From assembly GCF_005771495.1 (NCBI RefSeq), contig NZ_VAUW01000021.1, forward strand, positions 1 to 64,000: a stretch of 64,000 nucleotides of DNA, read 5' to 3'. Of this stretch, positions 35,771-44,661 are shown piece after piece. This DNA is from Maribacter sp. ACAM166 (GTDB taxonomy: Bacteria > Bacteroidota > Bacteroidia > Flavobacteriales > Flavobacteriaceae). A program made the translations under genes and the position numbers. The notes under the pieces are model-generated. The model had not been told where the DNA came from and made no database searches. It saw nothing but the letters and a program-made list of their open reading frames with translations. The stretch's first letter is position 1. The number at the start of each line of letters is the position of its first letter.

Positions 35771-37057
35771 ATGAAAATACTGATTAATTTTTATTTCGTT
35801 CTATTCACTTCAATTTCTTTCTCCCAAACACCATCACAACAAAAATCACCCGCATTAGAAGTAGGGAATGCAAAAGAAGTAGGAATGTCACCCGAGCGTC
35901 TTTCAATGATAGATGCAATGATTACTGCAGAGGTGAATACTGGCAACATTCCAGGTGCCGTTGCCTTAATCACACGTAAGGGAAAAATTGTATTACATAA
36001 GTCCTACGGTATGGCCAATGTGGAAAAGAAAACACCATTGTTAAAAGACGCTATTTTCAGGATAGCTTCCCAGACCAAGGCGATAACCTCAACGGCGGTA
36101 ATGATACTTTGGGAAGAAGGTGAATTTCAATTAGATGACAAAATTTCCAAATACATTCCAGCATTTAAGGAGGCACAACTTTTAGAAGACTTCAATGAAA
36201 CCGACTCTACGTACACGACCTCTCCAGCTAAGAATCAAATCACCATAAGAGATTTATTGACTCATACCTCTGGTATTGGATATGGAGTAATTGATGGGGA
36301 TGAACGTTTTAAGAAAATGTACGCAAAAGCTGGAATTACCGACCTTTTTACAACAGAAAAAATTACTATTGCTGAAAGTGTAAAAAAATTGGCAACTCTC
36401 CCCTTACATCACGAACCTGGCGAAGCATTTACCTACAGCGAAGGGTTAGACGTTTTAGGCTATTTTATCGAAGTTATTTCTGGAGTACCGTTTGATGAAT
36501 TTCTTAAAACAAGAATCTTTGAACCCCTTAAAATGCAAGACACTTGGTTCTATCTTCCATCGGAAAAGCAAAATAGACTGGTTACAGTTCAAAAAAAGAA
36601 GCATGGAAAATGGGTCAATTATCCTGTTACCTTTTATGACACAAATTATCCCATAAAAGGGGCAAAAACTTTCTTTTCTGGAGGGGCTGGCCTTTCTAGT
36701 ACAGCGAAAGACTATGCCACCTTCTTACAAATGTACCTTAACGAGGGAGAGTTGAATGGAGTTCGATTATTGAGCAGAACAACGATAAGAAGTATTTTAG
36801 GTAACCAAATTGGGGGCATCTGGGATGGGCCAAAAAACCACGGACTAGCATTCTCGGTAGTCAATGAAAAAGGTGAGATTGCCGGGGGTTTAGGCAGTGA
36901 CGGAACTTTTGAATGGGGTGGCTATTTTAATACCCAATATTTTGCAGACCCAAAAGAAGGGGTGATTGGTATTATAATGAAACAGACCCAAGGACCTGTA
37001 GACGATGATACTGCCTGGAAGTTTAAACAAATGCTTTTCTCTGCAATAGATGATTGA
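35771..37057 (+). CDS. Exported serine hydrolase, beta-lactamase/EstB family
   Basis: 428 aa with a signal peptide (about 1-18). The nucleophile motif SxxK is S-Q-T-K in FRIASQTKAITSTAV, and a Tyr motif YSEG (TYSEGLDVLGYFIEVISG) takes the YxN place. GGAGLSSTAKDYATF and the late HGLAFSV segment are family hallmarks. Such enzymes are carboxylesterases or D-amino-peptidases, not proven beta-lactamases. A decayed relative is at 21010-21885. Its role in the cell is unknown. Confidence 0.85.
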   Translation: MKILINFYFVLFTSISFSQTPSQQKSPALEVGNAKEVGMSPERLSMIDAMITAEVNTGNIPGAVALITRKGKIVLHKSYGMANVEKKTPLLKDAIFRIASQTKAITSTAVMILWEEGEFQLDDKISKYIPAFKEAQLLEDFNETDSTYTTSPAKNQITIRDLLTHTSGIGYGVIDGDERFKKMYAKAGITDLFTTEKITIAESVKKLATLPLHHEPGEAFTYSEGLDVLGYFIEVISGVPFDEFLKTRIFEPLKMQDTWFYLPSEKQNRLVTVQKKKHGKWVNYPVTFYDTNYPIKGAKTFFSGGAGLSSTAKDYATFLQMYLNEGELNGVRLLSRTTIRSILGNQIGGIWDGPKNHGLAFSVVNEKGEIAGGLGSDGTFEWGGYFNTQYFADPKEGVIGIIMKQTQGPVDDDTAWKFKQMLFSAIDD

Positions 37058-37130
37058 ATATTAATTACTACTAAAATTTAGGAAATAAAGATTTTGTTCT
37101 TCAAATCTGAAAGGACTTTACTGATACTAT

Positions 37131-39215
37131 TTAATCATCTAAAAGATACAATCCCAACTTGATTTTCCAGTAGGGCAATTGTTCTTTAAAATATTCAAAA
37201 TAGTCTTTTAACCCATTAGCCTCAGTTAACTCTGCTTTCGCATTCTCAATTTTGTTGATTTCATCAGCACTAACGAATTGAGTCAAATCTAGTTCAATAC
37301 CTTCAGCATGTTTTTTCATTAAGTGTCCGTAAATGGTATTCTCAGAGAGATTTCTTGTGGTTGCTATTTCAGATACGGTTAATCCGTCAGAGAATAAATC
37401 AAACGTTTGTTCATGAGTCGCCCGTTTTGATTTTTTTACAGGAGAATATTTAGCAATTTCCTTAATAAATACATCGGCGTACTTTTCTAATTTGGCTTGT
37501 CCGACGCCAGATACTTCCATAAATTCTTTCTCACTTTTAGGCTTCTTGGTCTCCATATCTTTTAAACTGGCATCACCAAACACAACATAAGCTGGTATAC
37601 CTTGATCCTCGGCTATCCGCTGCCTTAAAAGACGAAGCTTTTCGAACAGACCTGTTTTAGGTGTTTTGGCTTTGGCTGTAGTTTTTTTCTTTTCCTTCTC
37701 AGTTTGCAAGATTGCCAACTGAATCGTTTTTTTAGAAAATAGCACCTCTTTAGCCAATGGCGTCAAACCAAGCCTTGCTCCTTCCCTAAAATTGATATCC
37801 AAAACTCCTTGGTTCAATAACTGAATAACATACTGTTGCAAATCTAACCAAGACAAATCTTTAACAGCTCCATACGTTTTAACATTGTGATATCCTCTCT
37901 CTAATACTTGAGCATTTTGTGCTCCCCTTAAAACATCGATGACCATACCCATTGGTTCACGCTCTCTTAATCTGGCAACGGCTGAACACACTTTTTGAGC
38001 CAATAAAGTAGCATCGAAATAAGCTGGCGGACTCGCGCATATATCGCAGTTACCACAACCCTTTGTTACCTGCTCTCCAAAGTAATTTAACAAAGCGATA
38101 CGACGACAGCTTAGGGCTTCAGCGAATTGCTGCATCCGTTCTAATTTTGCATATTCTACAGCTGCATTTTCACTTTGAGATATAAATCTACGTAGCTGCG
38201 CCACATCTGCAAAACTATAAAATAGCAATGCATGGGCTGGAAGACCATCTCGACCACCTCTACCTATTTCTTGATAGTATCCTTCAATATTTTTTGGAAG
38301 ATTGTAATGGATCACCCAACGCACGTTACTCTTATCTATTCCCATACCAAAGGCAATGGTTGCAGTAATTATAGGAACCCTATCGGTAATAAATTCTTCT
38401 TGAACAGTAGACCGTTCTTCAGAAGACATACCAGCATGATAAGCTTTGGCTTTGAAACCGGCATTTTGTAATTTTTGAGCAATAGATTCCGTACTTTTTC
38501 TGCTCAAACAATAGATAATTCCACTTTCATTTGGTCGGTCTTCCAAAAAATCGAGTATATGCTTGATTCGGTCTTGAGCAGGTTTAACATCTAAATATAA
38601 ATTAGGCCTGTTAAAGGACGCCAAATGTCGTTCTGCAGATTGAATATTCAATTGATCGGCAATGTCGTCTTGTGTGGTTCTATCAGCCGTTGCAGTTAGA
38701 GCCATCACAGGAATATTCGGAAACCGTTTCTTTAAACTACCCAACTGCGTATAGGCAGGTCTAAAATCGTGACCCCAAGAAGAAATACAATGCGCCTCAT
38801 CTACTGCAAACAAACTAATCTTCAAGTTTTCTAACATAGAATTGAAGAACCCTAAGCTTTCTGGAGCCACATAAAATAGTTTCAACGCTCCCTTTTCTAA
38901 TTGCTTTAGAATCTCTTGCTGTGTTTCCTGGGATTGTGAACTGTTAAAATAGGCTGCGGCAATACCGTTAGCTTGCAGAACATCAACCTGATCTTTCATC
39001 AAAGCAATCAGTGGTGAGATTACAATTGCCGTACCCTCGAGAGCCAATGCAGTCAATTGATAACAGAGCGATTTCCCTCCTCCAGTCGGCATAATCGCTA
39101 ATACATCCTTTTTACTCAAGGCATCTTCTATAATCGCCAATTGATTAGGCTTGAAAGAATCATAGCCAAAATGAGTTTTTAATAAAGGGAGTAGGTCTTG
39201 TTCTGTACTTGTCAT
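37131..39215 (-). CDS. recQ: ATP-dependent DNA helicase RecQ
   Basis: 694 aa from ATG 39215. Walker A PTGGGKS is at 43-49; DEAH motif [17 protein letters not shown]; the zinc-binding RQC region has CRR...CGNCDIC. An HRDC domain (about 525-605) and a C-terminal helix-turn-helix ([23 protein letters not shown]) follow. It unwinds DNA 3'-to-5' in recombination and repair. An in-frame TTG at 39224 lies inside the promoter box, so the ATG is the start. Bacteroidota RecQ often carries this extra C-terminal HTH. It is transcribed alone. Confidence 0.93.
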   Translation of the reverse strand: MTSTEQDLLPLLKTHFGYDSFKPNQLAIIEDALSKKDVLAIMPTGGGKSLCYQLTALALEGTAIVISPLIALMKDQVDVLQANGIAAAYFNSSQSQETQQEILKQLEKGALKLFYVAPESLGFFNSMLENLKISLFAVDEAHCISSWGHDFRPAYTQLGSLKKRFPNIPVMALTATADRTTQDDIADQLNIQSAERHLASFNRPNLYLDVKPAQDRIKHILDFLEDRPNESGIIYCLSRKSTESIAQKLQNAGFKAKAYHAGMSSEERSTVQEEFITDRVPIITATIAFGMGIDKSNVRWVIHYNLPKNIEGYYQEIGRGGRDGLPAHALLFYSFADVAQLRRFISQSENAAVEYAKLERMQQFAEALSCRRIALLNYFGEQVTKGCGNCDICASPPAYFDATLLAQKVCSAVARLREREPMGMVIDVLRGAQNAQVLERGYHNVKTYGAVKDLSWLDLQQYVIQLLNQGVLDINFREGARLGLTPLAKEVLFSKKTIQLAILQTEKEKKKTTAKAKTPKTGLFEKLRLLRQRIAEDQGIPAYVVFGDASLKDMETKKPKSEKEFMEVSGVGQAKLEKYADVFIKEIAKYSPVKKSKRATHEQTFDLFSDGLTVSEIATTRNLSENTIYGHLMKKHAEGIELDLTQFVSADEINKIENAKAELTEANGLKDYFEYFKEQLPYWKIKLGLYLLDD

Positions 39216-39221
39216 ATCGTG

Positions 39222-39229
39222 CAAAAATA
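39222..39229 (-). promoter_or_regulatory. Perfect -7 element for recQ
   Basis: On the minus strand TATTTTTG ends 6 nt before ATG 39215. The G and the two bases before it form the TTG that otherwise could be taken as a start. The mRNA leader would be nearly absent. Confidence 0.6.
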
Positions 39230-39322
39230 GTGTTTGAGAATGTCTTTAGCAGTATGTAAAACAAACTCTTAGATTCATATTCCTGACTGGTAGATTACTT
39301 CGGCAAAGCCTTAACGTGATGG

Positions 39323-39407
39323 CGTCTTTGCGAGGGCAAGAAGTAAACTGTTGGATTCGTTGTTCTTCTACTTGCAGATCACTTAGTCGTACCTCCTCGT
39401 GAAGACG
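39323..39407. repeat. Palindromic repeat copy 1 (left of the GIY-YIG remnant)
   Basis: About 85 bp beginning CGTCTTTGCGAGGGCA and ending CCTCCTCGTGAAGACG; the ends are near-inverted repeats. It is a direct repeat of 39727-39809, with roughly 85% identity by eye. The bases just before it (39275-39322) look like a decayed half of a further copy. It belongs to the REP-like elements common in flavobacterial genomes. Confidence 0.7.
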
Positions 39408-39717
39408 AGTTAGTTAAAATCAAATAACCATCGTTCGAATAAATTTTTCAATCGGGGATTAACTCATTTACAAGTGGCTCCTTTCTTTTTCGATTATCTG
39501 ATTTTAACTGCTTCTCTCTTATTATTGTGAAATTAATAGCTAAAAAATCCTCATAATTAACCAAGGCATCACAGTTATATTTTGATGTAAACCACTATAT
39601 AACCTAGTTTTATGTTGATAAAATTTCTTCGCTAAATCACTAGCTACCCCAATATAGTTAGTGGTATGATTTTTTTTAGTCAAGAAATATAGATAAGGTT
39701 TTATCCTTTTAGGTGTT
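39408..39717 (-). pseudogene. GIY-YIG nuclease remnant between two palindromic repeats
   Basis: Reading the minus strand, segments match a UPF0213-type GIY-YIG domain: YLYFLTKKN, NYIGVASDL, FYQHKTRLYSG, then a frameshift and YNCDALVNYEDF, IREKQLKSDNRKRKEPLVNE. The last conserved Trp (NPDW) is a TGA. The start codon is missing, with a TAA in its place. At least a frameshift and a nonsense codon make it inactive. It lies exactly between two direct repeats, so it may be the gene of a repeat-associated element. Confidence 0.75.
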
Positions 39718-39726
39718 TAAAACAAA

Positions 39727-39809
39727 CGTCTTTGCGAGGGCACGAAGCAAACTGTTGGATTTGTGTTCCAAACTTGCAAATCACTTCGTGGTGCCTCCTC
39801 GTGAAGACG
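39727..39809. repeat. Palindromic repeat copy 2 (right of the GIY-YIG remnant)
   Basis: About 83 bp, same orientation and same end sequences as 39323-39407. It begins right after the start-less 5' end of the GIY-YIG remnant and ends 7 nt from the ssb stop codon. Confidence 0.7.
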
Positions 39810-39816
39810 TATTTTT

Positions 39817-40149
39817 CTACTTCCCTAACATCAACAATTCATTACACCTAATCTCAGTAATATATCGTTTCTCACCTTCTTTAGTTTCATAAGAGCGATG
39901 CGTCAGTTTTCCTTCTATAGCTACTTGCTTTCCTTTGGTCAAATAATTCTCTACTATTTCTGCGGTCTTCCCCCAAGCTACAATATTATGCCATTGCGTA
40001 TCATCTACTTTTTCGCCTTTGGCATTTTTAAAACTATCGGTAGTGGCAATTGAAAATTTAGCCAATTTGGTTCCACCTTCTAAGTTTACAATTTCTGGGT
40101 CCTGACCCAAGTTTCCAATCAACTGTACTTTGTTTTTTAGTGCGTTCAT
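39817..40149 (-). CDS. ssb: Single-stranded DNA-binding protein, short form
   Basis: 110 aa. One OB-fold is complete: KVQLIGNLGQDPEI, AKFSIATTDSF, TQWHNIVAWGKTAEIVENYLTKGKQVAIEGKLTHRSYE. It ends right after the OB-fold at LLMLGK, lacking the linker and acidic C-terminal tip that recruit repair proteins in standard SSB. It is likely a secondary SSB, with the full-length one elsewhere. It is bordered by the repeat/GIY-YIG unit downstream and the 10-nt-period motif array upstream. Confidence 0.88.
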   Translation of the reverse strand: MNALKNKVQLIGNLGQDPEIVNLEGGTKLAKFSIATTDSFKNAKGEKVDDTQWHNIVAWGKTAEIVENYLTKGKQVAIEGKLTHRSYETKEGEKRYITEIRCNELLMLGK

Positions 40150-40254
40150 TTTTATTGTATTTATTGTTAAACAGTTTAATTATCAAGCCTCCTTAACCTG
40201 ACATTGCAAACCTAGTACAGCTTCCAAATAGTATTCGGTCACAAAACACTTACT

Positions 40255-40293
40255 GTCGTTTGTTATCGTTTACATTCGTTTAAAAACGTTTAA
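40255..40293 (+). repeat. Four CGTTT motifs with exact 10-nt spacing
   Basis: CGTTT begins at 40257, 40267, 40277 and 40287, so one motif falls on each near-helical turn. Surrounding bases are T-rich (TGTCGTTTGT, TATCGTTTAC, ATTCGTTTAA, AAACGTTTAA). A further CGTTT is at 40356. The array is about 106 nt upstream of the ssb start codon and 125 nt before the frameshifted gene at 40416. Helical phasing suggests a cooperatively bound protein site; the binder is unknown. Confidence 0.6.
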
Positions 40294-40415
40294 TATTCTA
40301 TACATCAGTAAACTAAATAGGTTTTAAATTCATATGATATGTGTATTTAAAAATTCGTTTACTACATATTCATCAATAGAAGTATTTTTTAACTACCTTA
40401 AAAACTTCTAATACA

Positions 40416-40728
40416 ATGACCAATATGGATTTAGATTTGGCGGATAACACATCAAAAAAAAGGCATCAAGCAACTATTGAAGGTTAAACAGCTCGAATCG
40501 AATATATTAAGACAAAATTCATTTGAAGCATTCCGTAGTTACGAAAGAATTGGAAGTTATTTAACAATAATTCCGCTTTGTCCTTTAGTAGCACTATATT
40601 TAAAAAGACATTCTGTATGGAAAAAAATGATCACGAAAAGTTTTAACATCGAACAACGAACCATGGAAAAAAATAACCAAAGATTTTTAATTGGTAAATT
40701 GACCGTTGCTTGGAAACTAAAAAAATAA
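40416..40728 (+). pseudogene. Small gene frameshifted at an A8 tract
   Basis: ATG 40416 opens a frame reading MTNMDLDLADNTSKK. It reaches eight A residues at 40454-40461 and then ends. Removing one A joins it to the following frame (KGIKQLLKVKQLESNILRQ... to KLTVAWKLKK), giving about 103 aa. The downstream part includes a hydrophobic stretch (YLTIIPLCPLVALYL). The product is not recognised. The lesion may be a real mutation, reversible slippage or a sequencing error. The TTG at 40477 gives an 83-aa frame on its own. Confidence 0.35.
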
Positions 40729-40884
40729 ATCTATCCCGAAGTATGTATTGATATACTTATAGATGATTAAAAACCGAGTGAGAAGGCATGAATCACTCCT
40801 GAAAATAAAACTTCATTCACTTTAAAATTTTAAATTAATAAATACCTATTTGGGGAATTTACCAATTACTTGAAAAACGAAATA

Positions 40885-41094
40885 ATGGAAGAAAAAGAAT
40901 TAAATAAAACTAGCGCCACTCAAATTATAGTCGCCAATAACGGTCCTTTAAAAATTAAAGGAAACTTAGAAATACAATTGGCTTCGGGTGAGATAGTCAA
41001 GAAAGAAGGAACTACAGGTTTTTGCCGGTGTGGAGTTTCTGAAAACAAACCTTTCTGTGATGGTTCGCACAGAAAAATAGACTTTGTCGGATAA
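40885..41094 (+). CDS. CDGSH iron-sulfur domain protein
   Basis: 69 aa from ATG 40885; a TTG at 40870 would add five residues. The 2Fe-2S site has C47, C49, C58 and H62 in CRCGVSENKPFCDGSH, a complete CDGSH motif. Such small proteins carry a redox-active, labile 2Fe-2S cluster; the role here is unknown. It lies alone between two decayed regions. Confidence 0.88.
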   Translation: MEEKELNKTSATQIIVANNGPLKIKGNLEIQLASGEIVKKEGTTGFCRCGVSENKPFCDGSHRKIDFVG

Positions 41095-41099
41095 AAAGT

Positions 41100-41379
41100 A
41101 AAAATAACGAATGGAATTAGCCATACATAATTAGATGCGGATAGAATCTTTGGAGCACACCTTAGCAGCCGGTTGGGCCAAAGCAGATACTATTGGAGAG
41201 CAGCTATTAGGCTATATCTCTAAATGATTTAGCGGTGTGAAAATGTGAGTGGGTATTAGGAATCAGCCCCTAGTGTTAAGCGTATAAAAACAATTCAAAT
41301 AAATCACGTTGCTCATGTAGTTAGTATTTTAGATGAAGAAATGAGCTTGTAAGGCATTACAGGAATTTGGTTTGACTAC
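41100..41379 (+). other. Degenerate sequence with possible gene fragments
   Basis: A stretch of about 280 bp with scattered protein-like fragments: MELAIHN...MRIESLEHTLA (reminiscent of sugar-phosphate isomerase starts) and RIKTIQINHVAHVVSILDEE (reminiscent of a VOC/glyoxalase start), each ended by stops. I cannot assign an intact gene. It is continuous with the dehydrogenase remnant. Confidence 0.3.
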
Positions 41380-41680
41380 AACACGGCTTTTCTAAAATGA
41401 AATCAAGTGTGTTATTAATTAATACAGCACGAGGCGGTATTTTAGATGAAACTATACTCTACGACGCACTAAAAAAAAAGAATAGCAGGTTTTGCTGCCA
41501 ATTTGATGGCCGAAGAACCTCCAGCCAAAAACAATCCGTTACTTCATTTAAAAAATGTTTTGTTTAGGTAGTTTGACCAGCACTACATAAACCAAAATAT
41601 GCACCATGACCGTCGAAAACACCTTGGCTATTTTATCAGGTGAGCCACCAATGGAGTATTGTATTTACAATAGAAATTAA
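41380..41680 (+). pseudogene. D-2-hydroxyacid dehydrogenase C-terminal remnant
   Basis: Fragments match the C-terminal half of NAD-dependent D-2-hydroxyacid dehydrogenases: MKSSVLLINTARGGILDE, then a frameshift at an A run and AGFAANLMAEEPPAKNNPLL, then after another lesion MTVENTLAILSGEPPMEYC, ending at TAA 41680. The expected order INTARGG, then EEPP, then the C-terminal helix is kept. The N-terminal half and the catalytic His region are lost. It is inactive. Confidence 0.75.
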
Positions 41681-41702
41681 CTGAACATCAACTAAAAGAG
41701 AA

Positions 41703-42995
41703 ATGAATAATTGCAAAAACCTACTATTTACCCTGCTACTAATTATTCCGATGGTGGTTGTAAAAGCGCAAATATCTGTTAACCAAGACCGGTTGGTAAA
41801 ACGGATTATGGACTTGGCTCAGTTTGGAATACAAGAAAATGGCCAAACGGAACGAGTGGCATTTAGCGATGCTGATGTAGCTGCACAACAATGGATCATT
41901 TCACAATTAAAAGAAATGGGCCTCGAAACCCATATCGATTTTGCAGGAAATGTAATTGGGATACGAAAAGGCACGGACGCTTCTAAAAAACCGATTTCAT
42001 TTGGTTCTCATATAGATCGTGTTCCGCATGGCGGAAACTATGATGGTTGTGTAGGCTCTATGGGATCCTTAGAAGTGATAAAGGTGCTGAACGAAAATAG
42101 CATCAAAACAAAACACCCTTTGGAAGTTATTATTTTTTCTAATGAAGAAGGTGGTGTGATGGGGAGCCGAGCTATTGCAGGACATCTGAACGAAACTGCC
42201 TTTCCTGTTAAAAATTCAACAGGTTATACCATGGGCGAAGGTATGATGCGGTTAGGTGGGGACACTTTGCGACTTGCAGAAGTTGCTCGAAAAACAGGAG
42301 ATGTAGCCGCTTTTTTAGAATTGCATATAGAACAAGGTGGTATTCTAGAAAAGGAAAATCTAGATATAGGTATTGTAGAAGGCATCGTAGGACTCAAATG
42401 GTGGGATGTTGAATTCAAAGGCTTCGCTAATCATGCAGGCACTACACCCATGAATGCTAGAAAAGATGCATTATTGGCGGCCGCCAAATTTATTATTGCA
42501 GTGAATGAGGTTGCTAATAGTTTTGAAGGTGCTCAAGTAGCTACTGTGGGTAAAATCTTAGCAGAACCTGGTGCGCCGAATGTTATTCCGGGTAAAGTAA
42601 TTACTAGTTTGGAAATACGTGATCTTTCATCGGAGGTTATTAAAAACGTTTATGACGCAATCGTGAAAAGAGCTTCAGAAATCAGTCAAGAATCAGGCGT
42701 TAAAATCAGTTTTTTTAAATCAGACACAACCGCAGACCCTGCAATTATGGATGCTACAATTCAAAAGCAAATTAAGAAAAGTATCAAATCCTTGAGTCTA
42801 AGTTACAAATCAATGCCCAGTGGCGCAGGTCATGATGCCCAAGATATGGCGCTCATCACCCCATCAGGAATGATATTTGTTCCTAGCAAAGGTGGCATAA
42901 GTCATTCGCCGCAAGAATTTACTTCAGCTTCCGATATGGCGAATGGAGCCAATGTGCTCTTAAATACAATTTTGGCGCTTGACAAATCATTATAA
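41703..42995 (+). CDS. Exported M20-family Zn-dependent amidohydrolase (carbamoylase/hydantoinase type)
   Basis: 430 aa with a signal peptide (about 1-22, ending VVVKAQ). Zinc ligands appear in order: GSHIDRVPHGGNYDG (His, Asp), FSNEEGG (Glu-Glu), and LELHIEQGG, with the last His in KGGISHSPQEF. The family includes N-carbamoyl-L-amino-acid hydrolases and allantoate amidohydrolase; most are cytoplasmic, so export is unusual. It is followed after 75 nt by an exported M28 peptidase. Confidence 0.85.
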   Translation: MNNCKNLLFTLLLIIPMVVVKAQISVNQDRLVKRIMDLAQFGIQENGQTERVAFSDADVAAQQWIISQLKEMGLETHIDFAGNVIGIRKGTDASKKPISFGSHIDRVPHGGNYDGCVGSMGSLEVIKVLNENSIKTKHPLEVIIFSNEEGGVMGSRAIAGHLNETAFPVKNSTGYTMGEGMMRLGGDTLRLAEVARKTGDVAAFLELHIEQGGILEKENLDIGIVEGIVGLKWWDVEFKGFANHAGTTPMNARKDALLAAAKFIIAVNEVANSFEGAQVATVGKILAEPGAPNVIPGKVITSLEIRDLSSEVIKNVYDAIVKRASEISQESGVKISFFKSDTTADPAIMDATIQKQIKKSIKSLSLSYKSMPSGAGHDAQDMALITPSGMIFVPSKGGISHSPQEFTSASDMANGANVLLNTILALDKSL

Positions 42996-43034
42996 TTTTC
43001 GCTATTTTCAGAACACTCTTTTTTTCATTAGTAC

Positions 43035-43059
43035 TATCTTTAGTTTCTGCAAACTAAAG
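43035..43059. promoter_or_regulatory. -7-like box with overlapping palindrome before the M28 gene
   Basis: TATCTTTA (43035-43042) is one mismatch from TAnnTTTG and overlaps a perfect palindrome, CTTTAGTTT (43038-43046) and AAACTAAAG (43051-43059) with a 4-nt gap. The ATG is at 43071. It may be an operator or a 5' hairpin. Confidence 0.4.
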
Positions 43060-43070
43060 AACCTATTGTA

Positions 43071-44621
43071 ATGAAAAAACTATTATTCCTTTTAGCTTTA
43101 TACTTATTCATTTACAGCCCAAACACAAATGCCCAAACACAAAAAGATATTGTTGATGCCATTGAAAAGGAAGGCACTGAAAATTCACAACTAGAGCAAC
43201 TAGCCTATGAATTGATGGACCTGAATGGGCCACGTCTAGTAGGTACTCCAGAAATGAAAACTGCCCACGACTGGGCCATTAATACCTATAAAAAATGGGG
43301 TATTTCCGCAGAGAATCAGCAGTGGGGAACTTGGAAAGGTTGGCAACGAGGAATTACTCATGTAGATATGGTTTCACCACGAATAGTATCCTTACACGCT
43401 ACACAATTGGCTTGGAATCCTAGTACCGACAAAAAAGGGGTGACTGCCCCATTGATAACACTACCAAATTTTGCCGACTCATTGGCCTTTGAAAAATGGC
43501 TACCCAATGTAAAAGGAAAAATAGTAATGGTCAGCATGTTGCAACCAACTGGTAGACCAGATGAAAACTGGGAAGAATATGCTACAAAAGCCTCTTTTGA
43601 AAAAATGAAAACCGAACGGAATTCCTTAGAAAAGGTATGGCGACAAAACATCAGCAATACTGGATACACAAGTAGAAACATTAATACTGCTTTTGAAAAA
43701 GCCGGTGCAGAAGGTATTGCACAGTCCAGATGGTCTGAAGGTTTTGGAGCGAATAAAATATTCAGTGCAGGAACCAAAAATATTCCAGCCATTGATATTT
43801 CATTAGAAGATTATGGTATGTTATACAGATTAGTGGAACATGGCGCAAATCCGCAGATTAGAATTGTAGCAGAATCAAAAGATTTAGGCAAAGTACCAAC
43901 CTTCAATACTATTGCTACAATACCAGGTATTGAATTTCCTGATGAATATGTTATTCTTTCAGCACATTTTGATTCTTGGGATGGTGCCACCGGTGCTACG
44001 GACAATGGTACAGGTACTATTACCATGTTAGAAGCAGCCCGTATCCTTAAAAAAATATATCCTCATCCAAAACGAACCATTTTGATCGGTCATTGGGGAA
44101 GTGAGGAACAAGGCTTGAACGGTTCTAGTTCTTTTGTAGCAGATCATCCAGAAATTGTTGCTGGCGTGCAGGCAGTTTTTAACCAAGACAATGGTACTGG
44201 TCGTGTTGTTAATTTATCGGGGCAAGGGTTTCTTCATGCTTATGATTATTTAGGGCGTTGGCTGGAAGCTGTACCTGAAACCTATAAAAATGAAATAGAA
44301 ACTACCTTCCCAGGGTCACCTGGTCGCGGCGGATCTGATTATGCCTCATTTGTAGCCGCTGGGGCACCCGCTTTTTCATTAAGCTCCCTTAGTTGGGATT
44401 ATTGGAACTACACCTGGCATACCAATTTAGATACGTATGATAAGATTGTATTTGATGATGTTAGAAACAACGCGATTCTAACTGCAATCCTAACGTATAT
44501 GGCCTGTGAAGATCCAGTAAAAACATCACGAGAAAAAGCTGTTTTAGGCATTAACCCAAGTTCAGGCGAAAAAGGGAAATGGCCAGAACCAAGAACTCCA
44601 GAACGTAATGGAGGACAATAG
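43071..44621 (+). CDS. Exported M28-family metallopeptidase
   Basis: 516 aa with a signal peptide (about 1-21). Active-site motifs: SAHFDSWDGATGATDNGTG (His and bridging Asp), WGSEEQGLNG (Glu-Glu), FNQDNGTG and a late WHTNLDTYDK (zinc His). A PA-type insertion lies before the catalytic core (about 95-250). It is predicted to be an envelope or secreted aminopeptidase or carboxypeptidase. A start 40 nt before the next gene on the same strand suggests shared expression with the BNR protein. Confidence 0.9.
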   Translation: MKKLLFLLALYLFIYSPNTNAQTQKDIVDAIEKEGTENSQLEQLAYELMDLNGPRLVGTPEMKTAHDWAINTYKKWGISAENQQWGTWKGWQRGITHVDMVSPRIVSLHATQLAWNPSTDKKGVTAPLITLPNFADSLAFEKWLPNVKGKIVMVSMLQPTGRPDENWEEYATKASFEKMKTERNSLEKVWRQNISNTGYTSRNINTAFEKAGAEGIAQSRWSEGFGANKIFSAGTKNIPAIDISLEDYGMLYRLVEHGANPQIRIVAESKDLGKVPTFNTIATIPGIEFPDEYVILSAHFDSWDGATGATDNGTGTITMLEAARILKKIYPHPKRTILIGHWGSEEQGLNGSSSFVADHPEIVAGVQAVFNQDNGTGRVVNLSGQGFLHAYDYLGRWLEAVPETYKNEIETTFPGSPGRGGSDYASFVAAGAPAFSLSSLSWDYWNYTWHTNLDTYDKIVFDDVRNNAILTAILTYMACEDPVKTSREKAVLGINPSSGEKGKWPEPRTPERNGGQ

Positions 44622-44661
44622 TAATATTTACAATATTAAAAGACCAAAAACTAATTGAATT

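Noticed and set aside
35771-37057. A true beta-lactamase resistance gene
   Set aside because: The SxxK fold is shared with esterases and peptidases; YSEG instead of YxN and the absence of a KTG-like triad make antibiotic hydrolysis unlikely.
37131-39224. RecQ start at TTG 39224
   Set aside because: The TTG lies inside the -7 element, so it could not be in the transcript.
39323-39809. Insertion sequence with terminal repeats
   Set aside because: The flanking copies are direct, not inverted, no transposase domain is present, and the repeats are of the REP-like type; reported as a repeat/nuclease unit.
40255-40293. CRISPR array
   Set aside because: The repeat unit is only 5-6 nt with a 10-nt period; no spacers and no cas genes.
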